Shown here piece by piece: positions 45,687 through 54,433 of a stretch of DNA of 64,000 nt. Position 1 is the stretch's first letter, and each line of letters opens with the position of its first letter. This stretch comes from PRO6 sp035565775. GTDB lineage: Bacteria; Pseudomonadota; Alphaproteobacteria; Rhizobiales; Xanthobacteraceae. The DNA is taken from positions 74,598 to 138,597 of the forward strand of contig DATMRW010000009.1 of NCBI GenBank assembly GCA_035565775.1. The letters are read 5' to 3'. The translations under genes were made by a program, and so were the position numbers. The notes under the pieces are model-generated. The model had not been told where the DNA came from. It ran no database searches and worked only from the letters and a program-made list of their open reading frames with translations.

Positions 45687-46001
45687 ATGAAACGTATCGC
45701 CCTCGCCGCCATCGCCATGTCTCTGCTGGCTATCCCGGCCGCTCAGGCACAGCACCGGCCAGCGCACCCCCACCACCCCGGGGTTCATCGTCCGGCTGTT
45801 CCCCCGCACGCGGTGAAGCGGCATCATTGGTCCAAGGGCCAGAAGTTCGGTGACTGGCGCCGCTATCGCGCGGTCAACGACTATCACCGCTATGGCCTGC
45901 ACCGTCCGGCCCGCGGCCAGCACTGGGTCAAGGTCGGCAACGATTACCTTCTGATCGGCGCCGCCACCGGCATGATCGCGGCGATCGTCGCAGGACGTTA
46001 A
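45687..46001 (+). CDS. RcnB-like small periplasmic protein
   Basis: A 104-residue protein with a clear signal peptide (MKRIALAAIAMSLLAIPAAQA), a His/Pro-rich segment (residues 22-47), then the motif RYRAVNDYHRYGLHRPARGQHWVKVGNDYLLI typical of the RcnB family (nickel/cobalt-homeostasis protein of E. coli), and a short hydrophobic C-terminus. The His-rich part may bind metal. AGGAG lies nine bases before the ATG and a strong terminator follows 23 bases after the stop, so it is a single-gene unit. Confidence 0.8.
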   Translation: MKRIALAAIAMSLLAIPAAQAQHRPAHPHHPGVHRPAVPPHAVKRHHWSKGQKFGDWRRYRAVNDYHRYGLHRPARGQHWVKVGNDYLLIGAATGMIAAIVAGR

Positions 46002-46023
46002 GGTTTCCGAACTGGAACCGAAG

Positions 46024-46055
46024 AAAAGCGGCCGCACAGTGCGGCCGCTTTTTTC
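46024..46055 (+). terminator. Terminator after the RcnB-like gene
   Basis: A 13-bp stem (AAAAGCGGCCGCA against TGCGGCCGCTTTT) with a 3-base loop and a run of T ending TTTTTTC. Confidence 0.9.
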
Positions 46056-46284
46056 TGTCCGACTGCGCAAAAGGCCGGGCGGTCGCAGATGCTGACAGAT
46101 ATCGCCCCATCCGCGATCGCGCGCGCCATCAGCCAGTGCGAATACGCTAAGAGCGAAGCGCGCCGGCGCGCCCTCGCGCATCCTCGCTCGAGCGCCCTGA
46201 AAAAAATCCCACCGACATCGCTGCCAGCGGGATCTTGATTCGAACAATCGCAAAAACGGGCGCGCAGCTATTTCACTTTCCGCC

Positions 46285-46587
46285 TCACTTCTTCTCGAAT
46301 GCAGCCTTCACCTCGCCCTCGGTGATCCGCGCTTTCGGGTTGCCCTTCTGCCCGAGATTTTGCTCCTCGGTCCCATCCCCCATCATGCCGGGATGCTTTT
46401 CGCCGCCCGGCTTATCGCCGCTGTCGTGTACTGACGGCGCAGGTTGCACGAGGCTTACCGGGTCCGAAGCGGGAAATGAGTCTTCCAGACCCTTGCGCAA
46501 CTCTCCGGTTTTCTTGTCGAGCTTCGCAGCTTCTCTGGGATCGACCGCGTGCTTGTCGACAGGCGCAAGATCAACCTTATCCTTCAT
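46285..46587 (-). CDS. Small hydrophilic protein with SFPASDPVS motif
   Basis: A 100-residue charged protein with no membrane segment. The conserved element is GLEDSFPASDPVSLVQP (residues 32-48), found in many short alphaproteobacterial proteins of unknown function that are often stress-linked. The start at 46587 has an ideal ribosome site, AAGGAGG seven bases upstream. It is divergent from the DUF2171 gene. Confidence 0.75.
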   Translation of the reverse strand: MKDKVDLAPVDKHAVDPREAAKLDKKTGELRKGLEDSFPASDPVSLVQPAPSVHDSGDKPGGEKHPGMMGDGTEEQNLGQKGNPKARITEGEVKAAFEKK

Positions 46588-46731
46588 CGCGAAACCTCCT
46601 TGAACAGCCCCTCTCCTCACAGAGGATAAAGCTCGCAAGCCAAGATGCGTTCCATCGCTGCGCGCTGTTCCGGTTGCGGCACATGCTGCCTCAACGAATA
46701 CGGGCGCGCGCGCTCATCGCTGATTGAATGA

Positions 46732-46756
46732 TGAACCAATCCGCCCTGCACGCGTT
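46732..46756 (+). promoter_or_regulatory. Candidate EcfG (general stress) promoter
   Basis: TGAAC, 16 bases, CGTT: one mismatch from the alphaproteobacterial EcfG consensus GGAAC-N16/17-CGTT. It places the transcription start about 20 bases upstream of the DUF2171 ATG. Confidence 0.45.
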
Positions 46757-46784
46757 GGCTCGCCATCCACACTGGAGAAGCACA

Positions 46785-47009
46785 ATGATCAATGCAGCAC
46801 AGATCAAGGAACACATGGATGTGCAGGCTTCCGATGGTCAGGTCATCGGCAAGGTCGATCACATGGAAGGCGCGGATACGATCAAGCTGACCAAGGACAA
46901 TTCACCCGACGGCAAGCACCACTTCGTGCCGCTGAACTGGGTCACCAAGGTTGATCAGCAGGTTCACCTCAACAAGTCGGCGAAGGACGCGAAGGCGCAA
47001 TGGCACTGA
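46785..47009 (+). CDS. DUF2171 family protein
   Basis: A 74-residue soluble protein: INAAQIKEHMDVQASDGQVIGKVDHMEG, a PRC-barrel-like pattern of DUF2171, followed by a C-terminal KVDQQVHLNKSAKDAK. Homologues are common in soil alphaproteobacteria and tend to be stress-induced. ATG at 46785 has GGAG nine bases upstream; the longer frame from 46728 has none and would contain the promoter. Confidence 0.82.
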   Translation: MINAAQIKEHMDVQASDGQVIGKVDHMEGADTIKLTKDNSPDGKHHFVPLNWVTKVDQQVHLNKSAKDAKAQWH

Positions 47010-47026
47010 CGCCCTTTGCATGAATG

Positions 47027-47063
47027 CGAAAGGGGCAGCTCACCGCTGCCCCTTTCGTTTTTT
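47027..47063 (+). terminator. Terminator after the DUF2171 gene
   Basis: A 13-bp perfect stem (CGAAAGGGGCAGC against GCTGCCCCTTTCG), 5-base loop, followed by TTTTTT. It may also stop the converging sorB transcript. Confidence 0.92.
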
Positions 47064-47082
47064 GCGTGGAGACGTCTTCGCG

Positions 47083-47475
47083 TCACTGCGTGAACGGATT
47101 GCGGAAACCGCCGCCGCTCGGCGTCGTGCGCTGCGGGAAGGTCTGCTCGAGATAGTTCAAAATGACCTCGCGCTCGGCCGCTTCGGGCTTCGGCATGTTG
47201 TGCTTGGAGATCATCAGATTGATCGAATCATCCCACTGAGCCCGGTTCATGCCCTGCTGCGCCACGAGTTTGAAGCCGTGGCAGGCCGTGCAGGCATAAA
47301 ACGTATCATCGCGGCCGGGACCGGCCGGATAGTCTTCCGGGCTTTCTTCGGCATCGGACTGGGCAAGAGCGAACGGCGCGGCGAATGCCATGACGGCCAG
47401 CGCCGCGCCTGCGATCAGAAACTGCCGCGCAACGCGCGCGGCAATTCCGTTGGTCTTCACTTTCACCATCATCAA
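47083..47475 (-). CDS. Cytochrome c subunit of sulfite dehydrogenase (SorB-like)
   Basis: A 130-residue periplasmic c-type cytochrome: signal peptide ending FALAQ, one haem motif CTACH (residues 62-66) and a candidate axial Met in HNMPKPE. It overlaps the stop of the molybdenum subunit gene by four bases, the arrangement of sorAB, so it most likely accepts electrons from sulfite oxidation. Confidence 0.85.
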   Translation of the reverse strand: MMMVKVKTNGIAARVARQFLIAGAALAVMAFAAPFALAQSDAEESPEDYPAGPGRDDTFYACTACHGFKLVAQQGMNRAQWDDSINLMISKHNMPKPEAAEREVILNYLEQTFPQRTTPSGGGFRNPFTQ

Positions 47476-48839
47476 CCGACCAGCACCGCAATGCGATGCA
47501 TGGCGTTGCCGCCATAGCCTTGCGGGTTCCAGTTGCCGGCAAGATGCGGCTGCATCACGCCGTTGGAGTCGGTGCCGCGCGTCCAGATCTCATAGTATCC
47601 GTCGGCCGGAAGCTTCACCGTCGCGGTCCAGCGCTGCCAGTCAAACTTGTTCTTGGGCTGGCTGAGCTTCGCCTTGGTCCACGTCGCGCCGAAGTCGGTG
47701 GAGACATCCACCTGCTTCACCGTCAGATCGCCGGCCCAGGCCGCGCCGCGCAGTTTGATCTCCTTGGTGCCCGCGGCCATCTTCGCGCCGTTCGCCGGGC
47801 TGGTGATGATCGAACGCACCGGCATCGATTCCAGGATGCGGAAGTTTTTCGGATCGCCCTTCGAGCCCGGCACCATCGGCTTGATCGGCACGCGATAGGA
47901 GAACTCAGTCATGCCCGGACCATCGTGCTCCTTGTCGCGGATCCAGATCCGCTTGAGCCACTTGGTCGAGACCGAGCCCGGCCAGCCGGGAATGAACACA
48001 CGCACCGGGCCGCCGTGGATGTTGGTGAGTGGCTGGCCGTTCATCTGCCAGACAATCAGGTTGTTCTCGTCCATCAGCTTCTTGATCGGCACGCCGCGCG
48101 ACACGGTCGCCTTGTTCGCATCGCCGGACAGATGCAGGTCGCTGCCGTAGTGGCCGGAGAACACCGCCGACGGCTTCAGGCCTGCCGCCTTGATGACATC
48201 GGCAAGGCGCACGCCGGTCCATTCGGGGCAGCCCGCGCCGCCGTTGGTCCACTGGTTGCCGCGCGCCTGCGGCGTGAAGAATGCGCGGCCGTTGCCGCCG
48301 CATTCCAGCACCATGCGGCGCGTCACCGGCTTGAACTTCTGCTTCAACTCGCCGAGCGTGAAGGTCACCGGCTTATTGACCTCGCCATCGATGACGAACG
48401 ACCACTTGTCGGGGTCCTTGTCCTCATCGGGCGTCTGGCCGTTGTTGCGGACGAACAGCTTCTCGGTCGGCGTCGTCTCGTCGTCGAGCAGATCCTCCGG
48501 CGTCTCGGCCACCAGCGGGCGGTCGCCGAGCACAACGAGCTTTTCGCTCTTGCCGGGGAATTTGAGATATTGCGGCCCCTTCGGCGCTGCCGGTGCGCTG
48601 CCGCCTGCGGGCGGCGTCTGCGCCATCGCCGCCGGAATCAATCCGCCGGGCATGTTCGCAGCGAAGGGAATCGTCCCGCCGACTGCCGCGCTCATCGCGG
48701 CAAGGCCTGCGCCGCCCAAAAATCCGCGGCGGCCCATCTCAGTTCTGCGGCCGAACACCTCGGCGTCGGCCCGCTCCGGATCATCCCGGTAAAGCTCTTC
48801 CACCGAGCGCTCGTGCGCACGGTCCTTTGATGTCGTCAT
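47472..48839 (-). CDS. Sulfite dehydrogenase molybdopterin subunit (SorA/sulfite oxidase family)
   Basis: Oxidises sulfite to sulfate in the periplasm. The 455-residue protein has a twin-arginine signal (GRRGFLGGAG at residues 36-45), a sulfite-oxidase molybdopterin domain with the Mo-ligand Cys180 in LECGGNGR and the downstream GGPVRVFIPGWPGS, and a C-terminal dimerisation domain (about residues 335-455). There is no haem b5 domain, so it relies on the partner cytochrome encoded next. Substrate assignment is by family; related enzymes act on other sulfur compounds. Confidence 0.88.
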   Translation of the reverse strand: MTTSKDRAHERSVEELYRDDPERADAEVFGRRTEMGRRGFLGGAGLAAMSAAVGGTIPFAANMPGGLIPAAMAQTPPAGGSAPAAPKGPQYLKFPGKSEKLVVLGDRPLVAETPEDLLDDETTPTEKLFVRNNGQTPDEDKDPDKWSFVIDGEVNKPVTFTLGELKQKFKPVTRRMVLECGGNGRAFFTPQARGNQWTNGGAGCPEWTGVRLADVIKAAGLKPSAVFSGHYGSDLHLSGDANKATVSRGVPIKKLMDENNLIVWQMNGQPLTNIHGGPVRVFIPGWPGSVSTKWLKRIWIRDKEHDGPGMTEFSYRVPIKPMVPGSKGDPKNFRILESMPVRSIITSPANGAKMAAGTKEIKLRGAAWAGDLTVKQVDVSTDFGATWTKAKLSQPKNKFDWQRWTATVKLPADGYYEIWTRGTDSNGVMQPHLAGNWNPQGYGGNAMHRIAVLVG

Positions 48840-49041
48840 GATTGCTCCCCGATCGTTGGTCTCGCTTCCGAAACCGAACTAGCCGGCCCTCGCGTCCCGA
48901 AAGCCGTTATGCTGCCGCAAGGGTATTCTGGGAGCGGAATCGGCGCAACATTCGTCGCTTGGGGAAATCAATTCTTCGAGCATGCTCTGATCGCGCCGCG
49001 ACGCGAGGCGCGCGGATGATTCTTCCTGCCTGCGCCGGCGC

Positions 49042-49092
49042 AAAAAAGAAACGCCACCCGCTGCGGCCGGAAGACGGCGCTACGGGTGGCGT
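49042..49092 (-). terminator. Terminator after the HU gene
   Basis: ACGCCACCCG pairs with CGGGTGGCGT (10 bp, 22-base loop with inner pairing), followed on the minus strand by TTCTTTTTTG. Confidence 0.75.
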
Positions 49093-49118
49093 GAAATCCG
49101 AAGTTCTTCAGGAGCGAA

Positions 49119-49442
49119 TCAGATCGCTTCCTTCAGCTCCTTGGAGGCGCGGAAGGCGACCTTCTTGCTGGCCTTGATCTGAATCTGCTCACCGGTGGCC
49201 GGATTGCGGCCTGTGCGTGCCGCACGCTTGCGCACCTGAAGGATGCCGAGGCCGACGATCCGAACGCGCTCGCCCTTCTTCAGGTGCTTCGTCACGCGAG
49301 TGACCAGATCGCCAAGGATGGCTTCGGTCTGCTTCTTGGACAATTCATGCTCTTCAGCAAGCGCAGCAGCCAGATGCTTGAGCGTAACGGTTGCCGGGGT
49401 CGCTGATTTCTTCGCAGTCGCGGTCGCAGTTGCTTTTGCCAT
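49119..49442 (-). CDS. HU family DNA-binding protein with N-terminal extension
   Basis: Histone-like nucleoid protein. After an Ala/Thr/Lys-rich leader of about 18 residues (MAKATATATAKKSATPATV) the HU fold follows: LAAALAEEHELSKKQTEAIL, VRIVGLGILQVRKRAARTGRNPATGEQI, KASKKVAFRASKELK. The DNA-binding arm has the conserved RTGRNPATGE. At 107 residues it is longer than classical HU (90). It is a single-gene unit with its own terminator. Confidence 0.93.
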   Translation of the reverse strand: MAKATATATAKKSATPATVTLKHLAAALAEEHELSKKQTEAILGDLVTRVTKHLKKGERVRIVGLGILQVRKRAARTGRNPATGEQIQIKASKKVAFRASKELKEAI

Positions 49443-49670
49443 GTTTGGCCCTCCTCATGGGGATCGGTACTTCAGAACTTACGGCAAATCAGGGCTTAAA
49501 TGATTCGTAAGTCGCGTGCCTACGCTGTTTTGCTTCAAAACAGCGTGTTTTGTCTATCAGCATGTGCAGAAGTCCCCTTTCGGAGCTGTTTTTGAGCAAG
49601 TTTGAACAAGGCGCTTGACTTGTCGCTCGGGCCCCTTTAACTCCCGCATCACTGCAGGCCCAGCGGCCTT

Positions 49671-49747
<77 letters not shown>

Positions 49748-50087
49748 TCATTTCAATGGCTTAGAAACCTTTCCCCCCAAAATTCGGATCCGATTGGCTG
49801 CGATTTCGCGCACGGCTCGCCTGTGCCGAATACGACAACTATCGCCGCGCGAAACGTCGAATCGTTTCGCCGGAAACGGCGTCTTCCCAGCCGCGAATCG
49901 CTCCCGCAGAAGCCGCACCGCGATACTGATTCCCGCCCAGGCCCCAGCCCTATTCGGAGAGAACCACCCGCTGCGCCCGCCCGCCGCAGCTTGGCGGGGC
50001 AGAATCAGCCTGCGCAGATGGAACGGCCTCGACTGCGCAGCCGATGCCGTTCCATAATTGCCGCTTCACCGCTTCCGGGACATGCCG
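49748..50087. other. tRNA-Asp to pepT interval (340 bases)
   Basis: No gene supported. It contains a small perfect palindrome, GCGAAACG and CGTTTCGC, at 49849-49870, about 215 bases upstream of pepT, whose function is unknown. Confidence 0.45.
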
Positions 50088-51362
50088 ATGACACAGCCCC
50101 ACGCCCCCGCACTGAAGTTCACCCACACGGTTACGGAGCGTTTTCTCCGCTACGTCACGATCGACACCCAGTCCGATCCGGAATCGCCGACGATCCCTTC
50201 GACCGAGAAGCAGAAGGATCTCGGCCGCCTCCTCGTGCGCGAACTGCATGCGATGGGAATCACCGACGCCGAGCTCGATCCGTACGGCTACGTCTACGCG
50301 ACCATCCCGGCGACGACCGACAAGCCGGTGCCGGTCATCTGTTTCTGCTCGCATATGGACACCTCGCCCGATTGCAGCGGCAAGGATGTGAAGCCGCAGA
50401 TCGTCAAAAACTATCAGGGCGGCGACATCGTGCTGCCGGCCGATCCCAAGCAGGTGATTCGGGTCAGCGAGAATCCGGCGCTGCTCGACCAGATCGGCCA
50501 CGATATCATCACGACAGACGGCACGACGCTGCTCGGGGCGGACAACAAGGCGGGCATCGCCGAGATCATGGATGCCGCCGCCTTCCTCGTCGCCAATCCG
50601 CAGATCCGCCATGGCATGATCAAGATCCTGTTCACGCCGGACGAGGAGATCGGCCGCGGCGTCGACAAGGTCGACCTCAAGCGGCTTGGCGCGGACTTCG
50701 CCTACACGATCGATGGCGAGACAGTGGGCCATCTCGAGGACGAGACTTTTTCCGCCGACGCGGCGACCGTCACCATCGAAGGCGTCAGCACCCACCCCGG
50801 ATTTGCCAAGGGACGCATGGAACATGCCATCAAGGCAGCTGCACGCATCGTGGAACGGCTTCCGCAGGACACCTGTTCGCCGGAGACGACCGAGGGCAAG
50901 GAGGGCTTCCTCCACCCCGTCAGCATCACTGGCAGCCTCGAGAGCGCGACGCTGAGCCTGATCGTGCGCGACTTCACCGAGGCCGGGTTGCAGGAGAAGG
51001 AAGCGCTGCTGGAAAACATTGTACGCGAGGTGATGCTGGAGTTTCCGCGCTCGAGCTATGAGATCGCGTTCAAGGAGCAGTACCGCAACATGAAGGTGGT
51101 GCTCGACCAGCACCCGGCGGTCGTCAACAACGCGCTCGAGGCAATCCGGCGGACGGGCTTAAAGCCGGTGCGCTCGAGCATTCGCGGCGGCACGGATGGC
51201 TCGCGGCTGTCATTCATGGGCCTGCCCTGCCCCAACATCTTCGCCGGCGAGCACAGCTTCCACGCGCGCACCGAATGGGTCAGCGTGCAGGACATGGAAA
51301 AGGCAGTGCAGACCATCGTCCATCTGGTGATGGTCTGGGAAGAGCGCGCCGTTCCCGCCTGA
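50088..51362 (+). CDS. pepT: Peptidase T (tripeptide aminopeptidase)
   Basis: Zinc aminopeptidase of the M20 family that releases the N-terminal residue of tripeptides. The 424-residue protein has the metal motifs CSHMDTSPD, TTDGTTLLGADNKAG, TPDEEIGRG and SIRGGTDGSRLS with a terminal GEHSFHAR. GGGA lies eight bases before the ATG at 50088; ATG 50082 and a TTG at 50058 are alternatives. It ends 25 bases before a bidirectional terminator shared with the next gene. Confidence 0.95.
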   Translation: MTQPHAPALKFTHTVTERFLRYVTIDTQSDPESPTIPSTEKQKDLGRLLVRELHAMGITDAELDPYGYVYATIPATTDKPVPVICFCSHMDTSPDCSGKDVKPQIVKNYQGGDIVLPADPKQVIRVSENPALLDQIGHDIITTDGTTLLGADNKAGIAEIMDAAAFLVANPQIRHGMIKILFTPDEEIGRGVDKVDLKRLGADFAYTIDGETVGHLEDETFSADAATVTIEGVSTHPGFAKGRMEHAIKAAARIVERLPQDTCSPETTEGKEGFLHPVSITGSLESATLSLIVRDFTEAGLQEKEALLENIVREVMLEFPRSSYEIAFKEQYRNMKVVLDQHPAVVNNALEAIRRTGLKPVRSSIRGGTDGSRLSFMGLPCPNIFAGEHSFHARTEWVSVQDMEKAVQTIVHLVMVWEERAVPA

Positions 51363-51387
51363 TCCGCAGCCACAGGGATCGCAAGAC

Positions 51388-51420
51388 AAAAAAATCCGCC
51401 CGACATGGGCGGATTTTTCG
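51388..51420. terminator. Bidirectional terminator between pepT and the outer membrane protein gene
   Basis: AAAAATCCGCCC pairs with GGGCGGATTTTT (12 bp, 5-base loop), with A-runs on one side and T-runs on the other, so it works for both converging transcripts. Confidence 0.92.
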
Positions 51421-51447
51421 TTGCGTCGGCGTTTTGCAATCGCGGCG

Positions 51448-53142
51448 TCAGTTGCCGAACTTGTAGGAGGCCTGAACGAACATGCCGTAGCGTTCGGTGC
51501 GCGAAGGCAGGGTTTGGCAATCGGGGCACGGCGTACCGAATGCGTTGGTGTAGGCATCGTTCGTCGCCCACATCGCCCAGTATCGTCCGCCGACGCCGAG
51601 GCTGAATTTTGGCGTCAGCGCATAGGACAGCAGCGCCTCGAGCTGCACGCCCTGGCCCTTCGCAAACTCCGGCGAGATCGTATTGGTGACGTCGGTGCGC
51701 TGGATGTGATTGTCGACGCCGGTCATGCGGACATAGGGCAGATATGCCGCCTCCGTGCTGAGGCGCAGGCCGGGAGCAAGGGCGATCTCTCCGGCAACGC
51801 CGATGCGCAGCGAATGCCAGTCGTCATCTTCCGTCATGATCAGCATCGACGACGGGAATCCGTATGGCGGAACGCAGCCGGCAAACGGATTGGCGAACTG
51901 GACGCAGCCATAGGCGCCCTTGTTCTCGCGATAAAAGTTGTAGCCGATGAAACCGCCGAGCCGGTGATCTTCCGTCCGCAGCACATCGTAACCGAGGTCG
52001 AGCGTTGCATAGGTGATCGAGCCGGAAACGCCGTCGGACAGCGTGTTCGAGTACGGCACCGTGGCGTTGCTGATCAGCCAGTCCTCGTCATACATGCGGC
52101 CGCTCTTCAATCCGCCCGCGCCGACGAATCCCTTTGCAAACATCCCGGACGGCGCATCGATGCGGCCGAACAACTCGCCGGAGGGGCCGGAGGACTCGTA
52201 GATCAGCCGCGAGACAAGCACGTTCTGCAGCGCAGGGCTCGAGGTCGAGCCGAGATCCTTCTGATAGCGCCCGCTCGAATACCAGTATCGCGCGCCGAAC
52301 TCCGCGCGCCAGCCGGATGCGGCTGCCGCCTGTCCCGGCTTCATAGCGACGTCGTCAAACCGCGCGACCGGATCGGCTCCGAAGCGATAGTTCAGGCCCA
52401 GACTCACGAGGCTGAGGCTGTGATCACTGGAGGTCATTACGCCCGGCAGCGGAACGTAGTTGTCGAACGGCGGCATCGTCTGCCACATCACCGGCGGCGA
52501 CTGCAGCGAGCCGCCGCGGATCCGCGTGTAGTCGTATGCGAGGCGCAGCGACCACGCCGGCGTCAGCGCGCGCTCGATACCCACTCCGGCGGTCCAGCCC
52601 CAGTTGGTGGATGTCATCCGCGCCTGCGGCTCCAGCGGCCGGGCGTTGCCGGCGATTTCAAACCGGTTGGCGAGCCACGCCGCACCGCCCCTGACATAGA
52701 GCAGCGACCGCTTGTCGGCCGACACCGGCAGGCCGAGGCGCGCCGTCAGGCTTCCCTTCGCGTGATCGCGCAGCCGGCAGTTCAGCGACACATGAAAGCC
52801 GGAGACGGCAAGGCAGGTCGTTGTGGAATCCTGATCCACGGCACTGATGTCGGCTTCGAGCCCGAACACCCAATCGGAGTTGGGCAGCGTCCAGTTGTAG
52901 CCGAGCTGGAAGCCGCCGAAGGCCGCCGGCGTATTCATCCTGTCGCCGAACAGCGTCGGGCCAACCGGATGGGAGATGGCGGTGCGTCCGCCGCCGCCGC
53001 CGAAGTGAACGCCGGCGTAAAATCCCTGCCACGACCACTCCGGCGCGGCTGCCTTCGTCTTCTGTTCGATGGGGCCCGCAACCGCGGCCGCGACGCTCAT
53101 GCCCAGCGCAACGCCCGAAAGCGCCAGTCTGCCTGCTCTCAC
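51448..53142 (-). CDS. Two-barrel outer membrane protein: OmpA-like barrel fused to omptin-like domain
   Basis: A 564-residue outer membrane protein. GTG at 53142 is chosen because GGAGGAG stands six bases upstream and a signal peptide (ending AAAVAGP) follows at once; the frame to 53295 is not preceded by a ribosome site. Residues about 38-260 form an OmpA/Omp25-type eight-strand barrel (WQGFYAGVHFG; LGYNW; GLNYRFG). Residues about 278-564 resemble an omptin: MYDEDW gives Asp352 and Asp354, and GVDNHIQR gives Asp477 and His479, the positions of the OmpT catalytic Asp-Asp and Asp-His pairs. The protein ends in SYKFGN, a barrel-like terminal strand. The protease activity is inferred from these residues only. 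Confidence 0.8.
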   Translation of the reverse strand: MRAGRLALSGVALGMSVAAAVAGPIEQKTKAAAPEWSWQGFYAGVHFGGGGGRTAISHPVGPTLFGDRMNTPAAFGGFQLGYNWTLPNSDWVFGLEADISAVDQDSTTTCLAVSGFHVSLNCRLRDHAKGSLTARLGLPVSADKRSLLYVRGGAAWLANRFEIAGNARPLEPQARMTSTNWGWTAGVGIERALTPAWSLRLAYDYTRIRGGSLQSPPVMWQTMPPFDNYVPLPGVMTSSDHSLSLVSLGLNYRFGADPVARFDDVAMKPGQAAAASGWRAEFGARYWYSSGRYQKDLGSTSSPALQNVLVSRLIYESSGPSGELFGRIDAPSGMFAKGFVGAGGLKSGRMYDEDWLISNATVPYSNTLSDGVSGSITYATLDLGYDVLRTEDHRLGGFIGYNFYRENKGAYGCVQFANPFAGCVPPYGFPSSMLIMTEDDDWHSLRIGVAGEIALAPGLRLSTEAAYLPYVRMTGVDNHIQRTDVTNTISPEFAKGQGVQLEALLSYALTPKFSLGVGGRYWAMWATNDAYTNAFGTPCPDCQTLPSRTERYGMFVQASYKFGN

Positions 53143-53367
53143 CCTCGCTCCTCCAGCTTTCTCCCTGACGTTGGGGGCAATAGCGTGATTCCCCTTTTTT
53201 GAAACAGCCAGGAAAATCCGAAGGCGACTGTGCATAGGCACTACGCGAGAAAATTTAGCTCTGGGCGGAATGCAACCTTGCCCCATTTTGGTCAAAATTG
53301 GACCGGCGTTTACCCGCCGTTAACCACAACCGACCGCGACAAAAAACAGAAAAGCCAAGGACAGATC

Positions 53368-53628
53368 ATGACTGCGCGATTTGAAGCGTTCCCGGACCCG
53401 ATGAACCGGTGGGTCGTTTGGGACTGTCAGAACGACACTTTCGCAAGGATCGGCGGCGACGAGGCCATCGGGCTCGGCGAAACCCACGCAACTTCGATCT
53501 GCGACGCGCTGAACCGCGCATTCGACACTTACGCTCCGCTTCAGCCGGGAGCCGATGGCGAGCTGCCGCACTGGCTGCCCGCGAACGTGATCGTCAAGCT
53601 TGCGCCAAACCTCCCCGCCTTCGGCTAA
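53368..53628 (+). CDS. Unrecognised 86-aa soluble protein
   Basis: Begins MTARFEAFPDPMNRWVVWD and ends in PANVIVKLAPNLPAFG; charged and aromatic in its first half, no signal peptide or membrane segment. GGA is eight bases before the ATG at 53368; the frame is open from 53230. I do not recognise the family. It is followed 148 bases later, on the same strand, by the SRAP-like gene. Confidence 0.65.
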   Translation: MTARFEAFPDPMNRWVVWDCQNDTFARIGGDEAIGLGETHATSICDALNRAFDTYAPLQPGADGELPHWLPANVIVKLAPNLPAFG

Positions 53629-53776
53629 AACTGATCGTCCTCAGCTGCACGACATGCACAAGGCGGCCTAAGGCACCTCGTCCTTGCCGCCGGTCCATGC
53701 TATCCCCCGCGCGACCACTGATCCGACGCGGCGTTTCGCGGCGGACAGCAGCAACGGCCGCAGGTGAAACCGCTCC

Positions 53777-54433
53777 ATGTCCAATCTCTACGCGATGACC
53801 CGTTCGATGGAAGCGGTGCGGCGCCTGTTCAAGATCACGCACGCCGGCGATTGCGCGCCGCAGCCCGCGATCGTGCCGGACATGCTGGCCCCAATCGTGC
53901 GCATCCGCGACGGCGAACGCGAGCTCGTGCGGGCGCGCTGGGGCTTTCCGCCTGCGCCCAAGACCAATCTGCCGATCACCAACATCCGCAATCTTTCGAC
54001 CGAATACTGGAAGCAGTGGATCAGCCCGCAGAACCGCTGCCTCGTGCCGGTAACGAGCTTTTCCGAATACGCGCCGAAGCCCGATCCCGAGACCGGCCGC
54101 AAGGACATCGTCTGGTTCGCGATCGACGACAGCCGCCCGCTGTTCGCCTTCGCCGGCCTGTGGCGGCCGTGGAGCGGTCCGCGCGGCACGAAGGACGGTC
54201 GCATTGACGGCGATCACGAACTGTTCGGCTTTCTCACCACCGAGGCCAATGACGTGGTGCGGCCGGTCCATCGCCGCGCGATGCCGGTGATTCTGCACGA
54301 GCGCGACTGGGACACCTGGCTGACCGCCGAGCCCGGCCCTGCCCTGCGGCTGCAGCGCCCGTGGACCGGGGCGCTCGACATCGTTGCAAGAAGCGCCGAG
54401 AAAATGGACAGCGCAATTCCGCAAGGCGACTGA
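53777..54433 (+). CDS. SRAP/HMCES-type protein with Ser in place of catalytic Cys2
   Basis: A 218-residue SRAP (SOS response-associated peptidase) domain protein, the family of E. coli YedK and human HMCES, which forms a covalent link through Cys2 to abasic sites in single-stranded DNA. Other conserved active-site residues are present: Asn in ITNIRN (residues 67-72), Glu97 in SFSEYAP and His165 in VRPVHRRAMPV. Residue 2 is Ser (codon TCC at 53780-53782), whereas related proteins from this bacterial group start MCNLYS. The protein should therefore not make the usual thiazolidine link. A sequencing error or recent mutation (TGC to TCC) is possible. Confidence 0.85.
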   Translation: MSNLYAMTRSMEAVRRLFKITHAGDCAPQPAIVPDMLAPIVRIRDGERELVRARWGFPPAPKTNLPITNIRNLSTEYWKQWISPQNRCLVPVTSFSEYAPKPDPETGRKDIVWFAIDDSRPLFAFAGLWRPWSGPRGTKDGRIDGDHELFGFLTTEANDVVRPVHRRAMPVILHERDWDTWLTAEPGPALRLQRPWTGALDIVARSAEKMDSAIPQGD

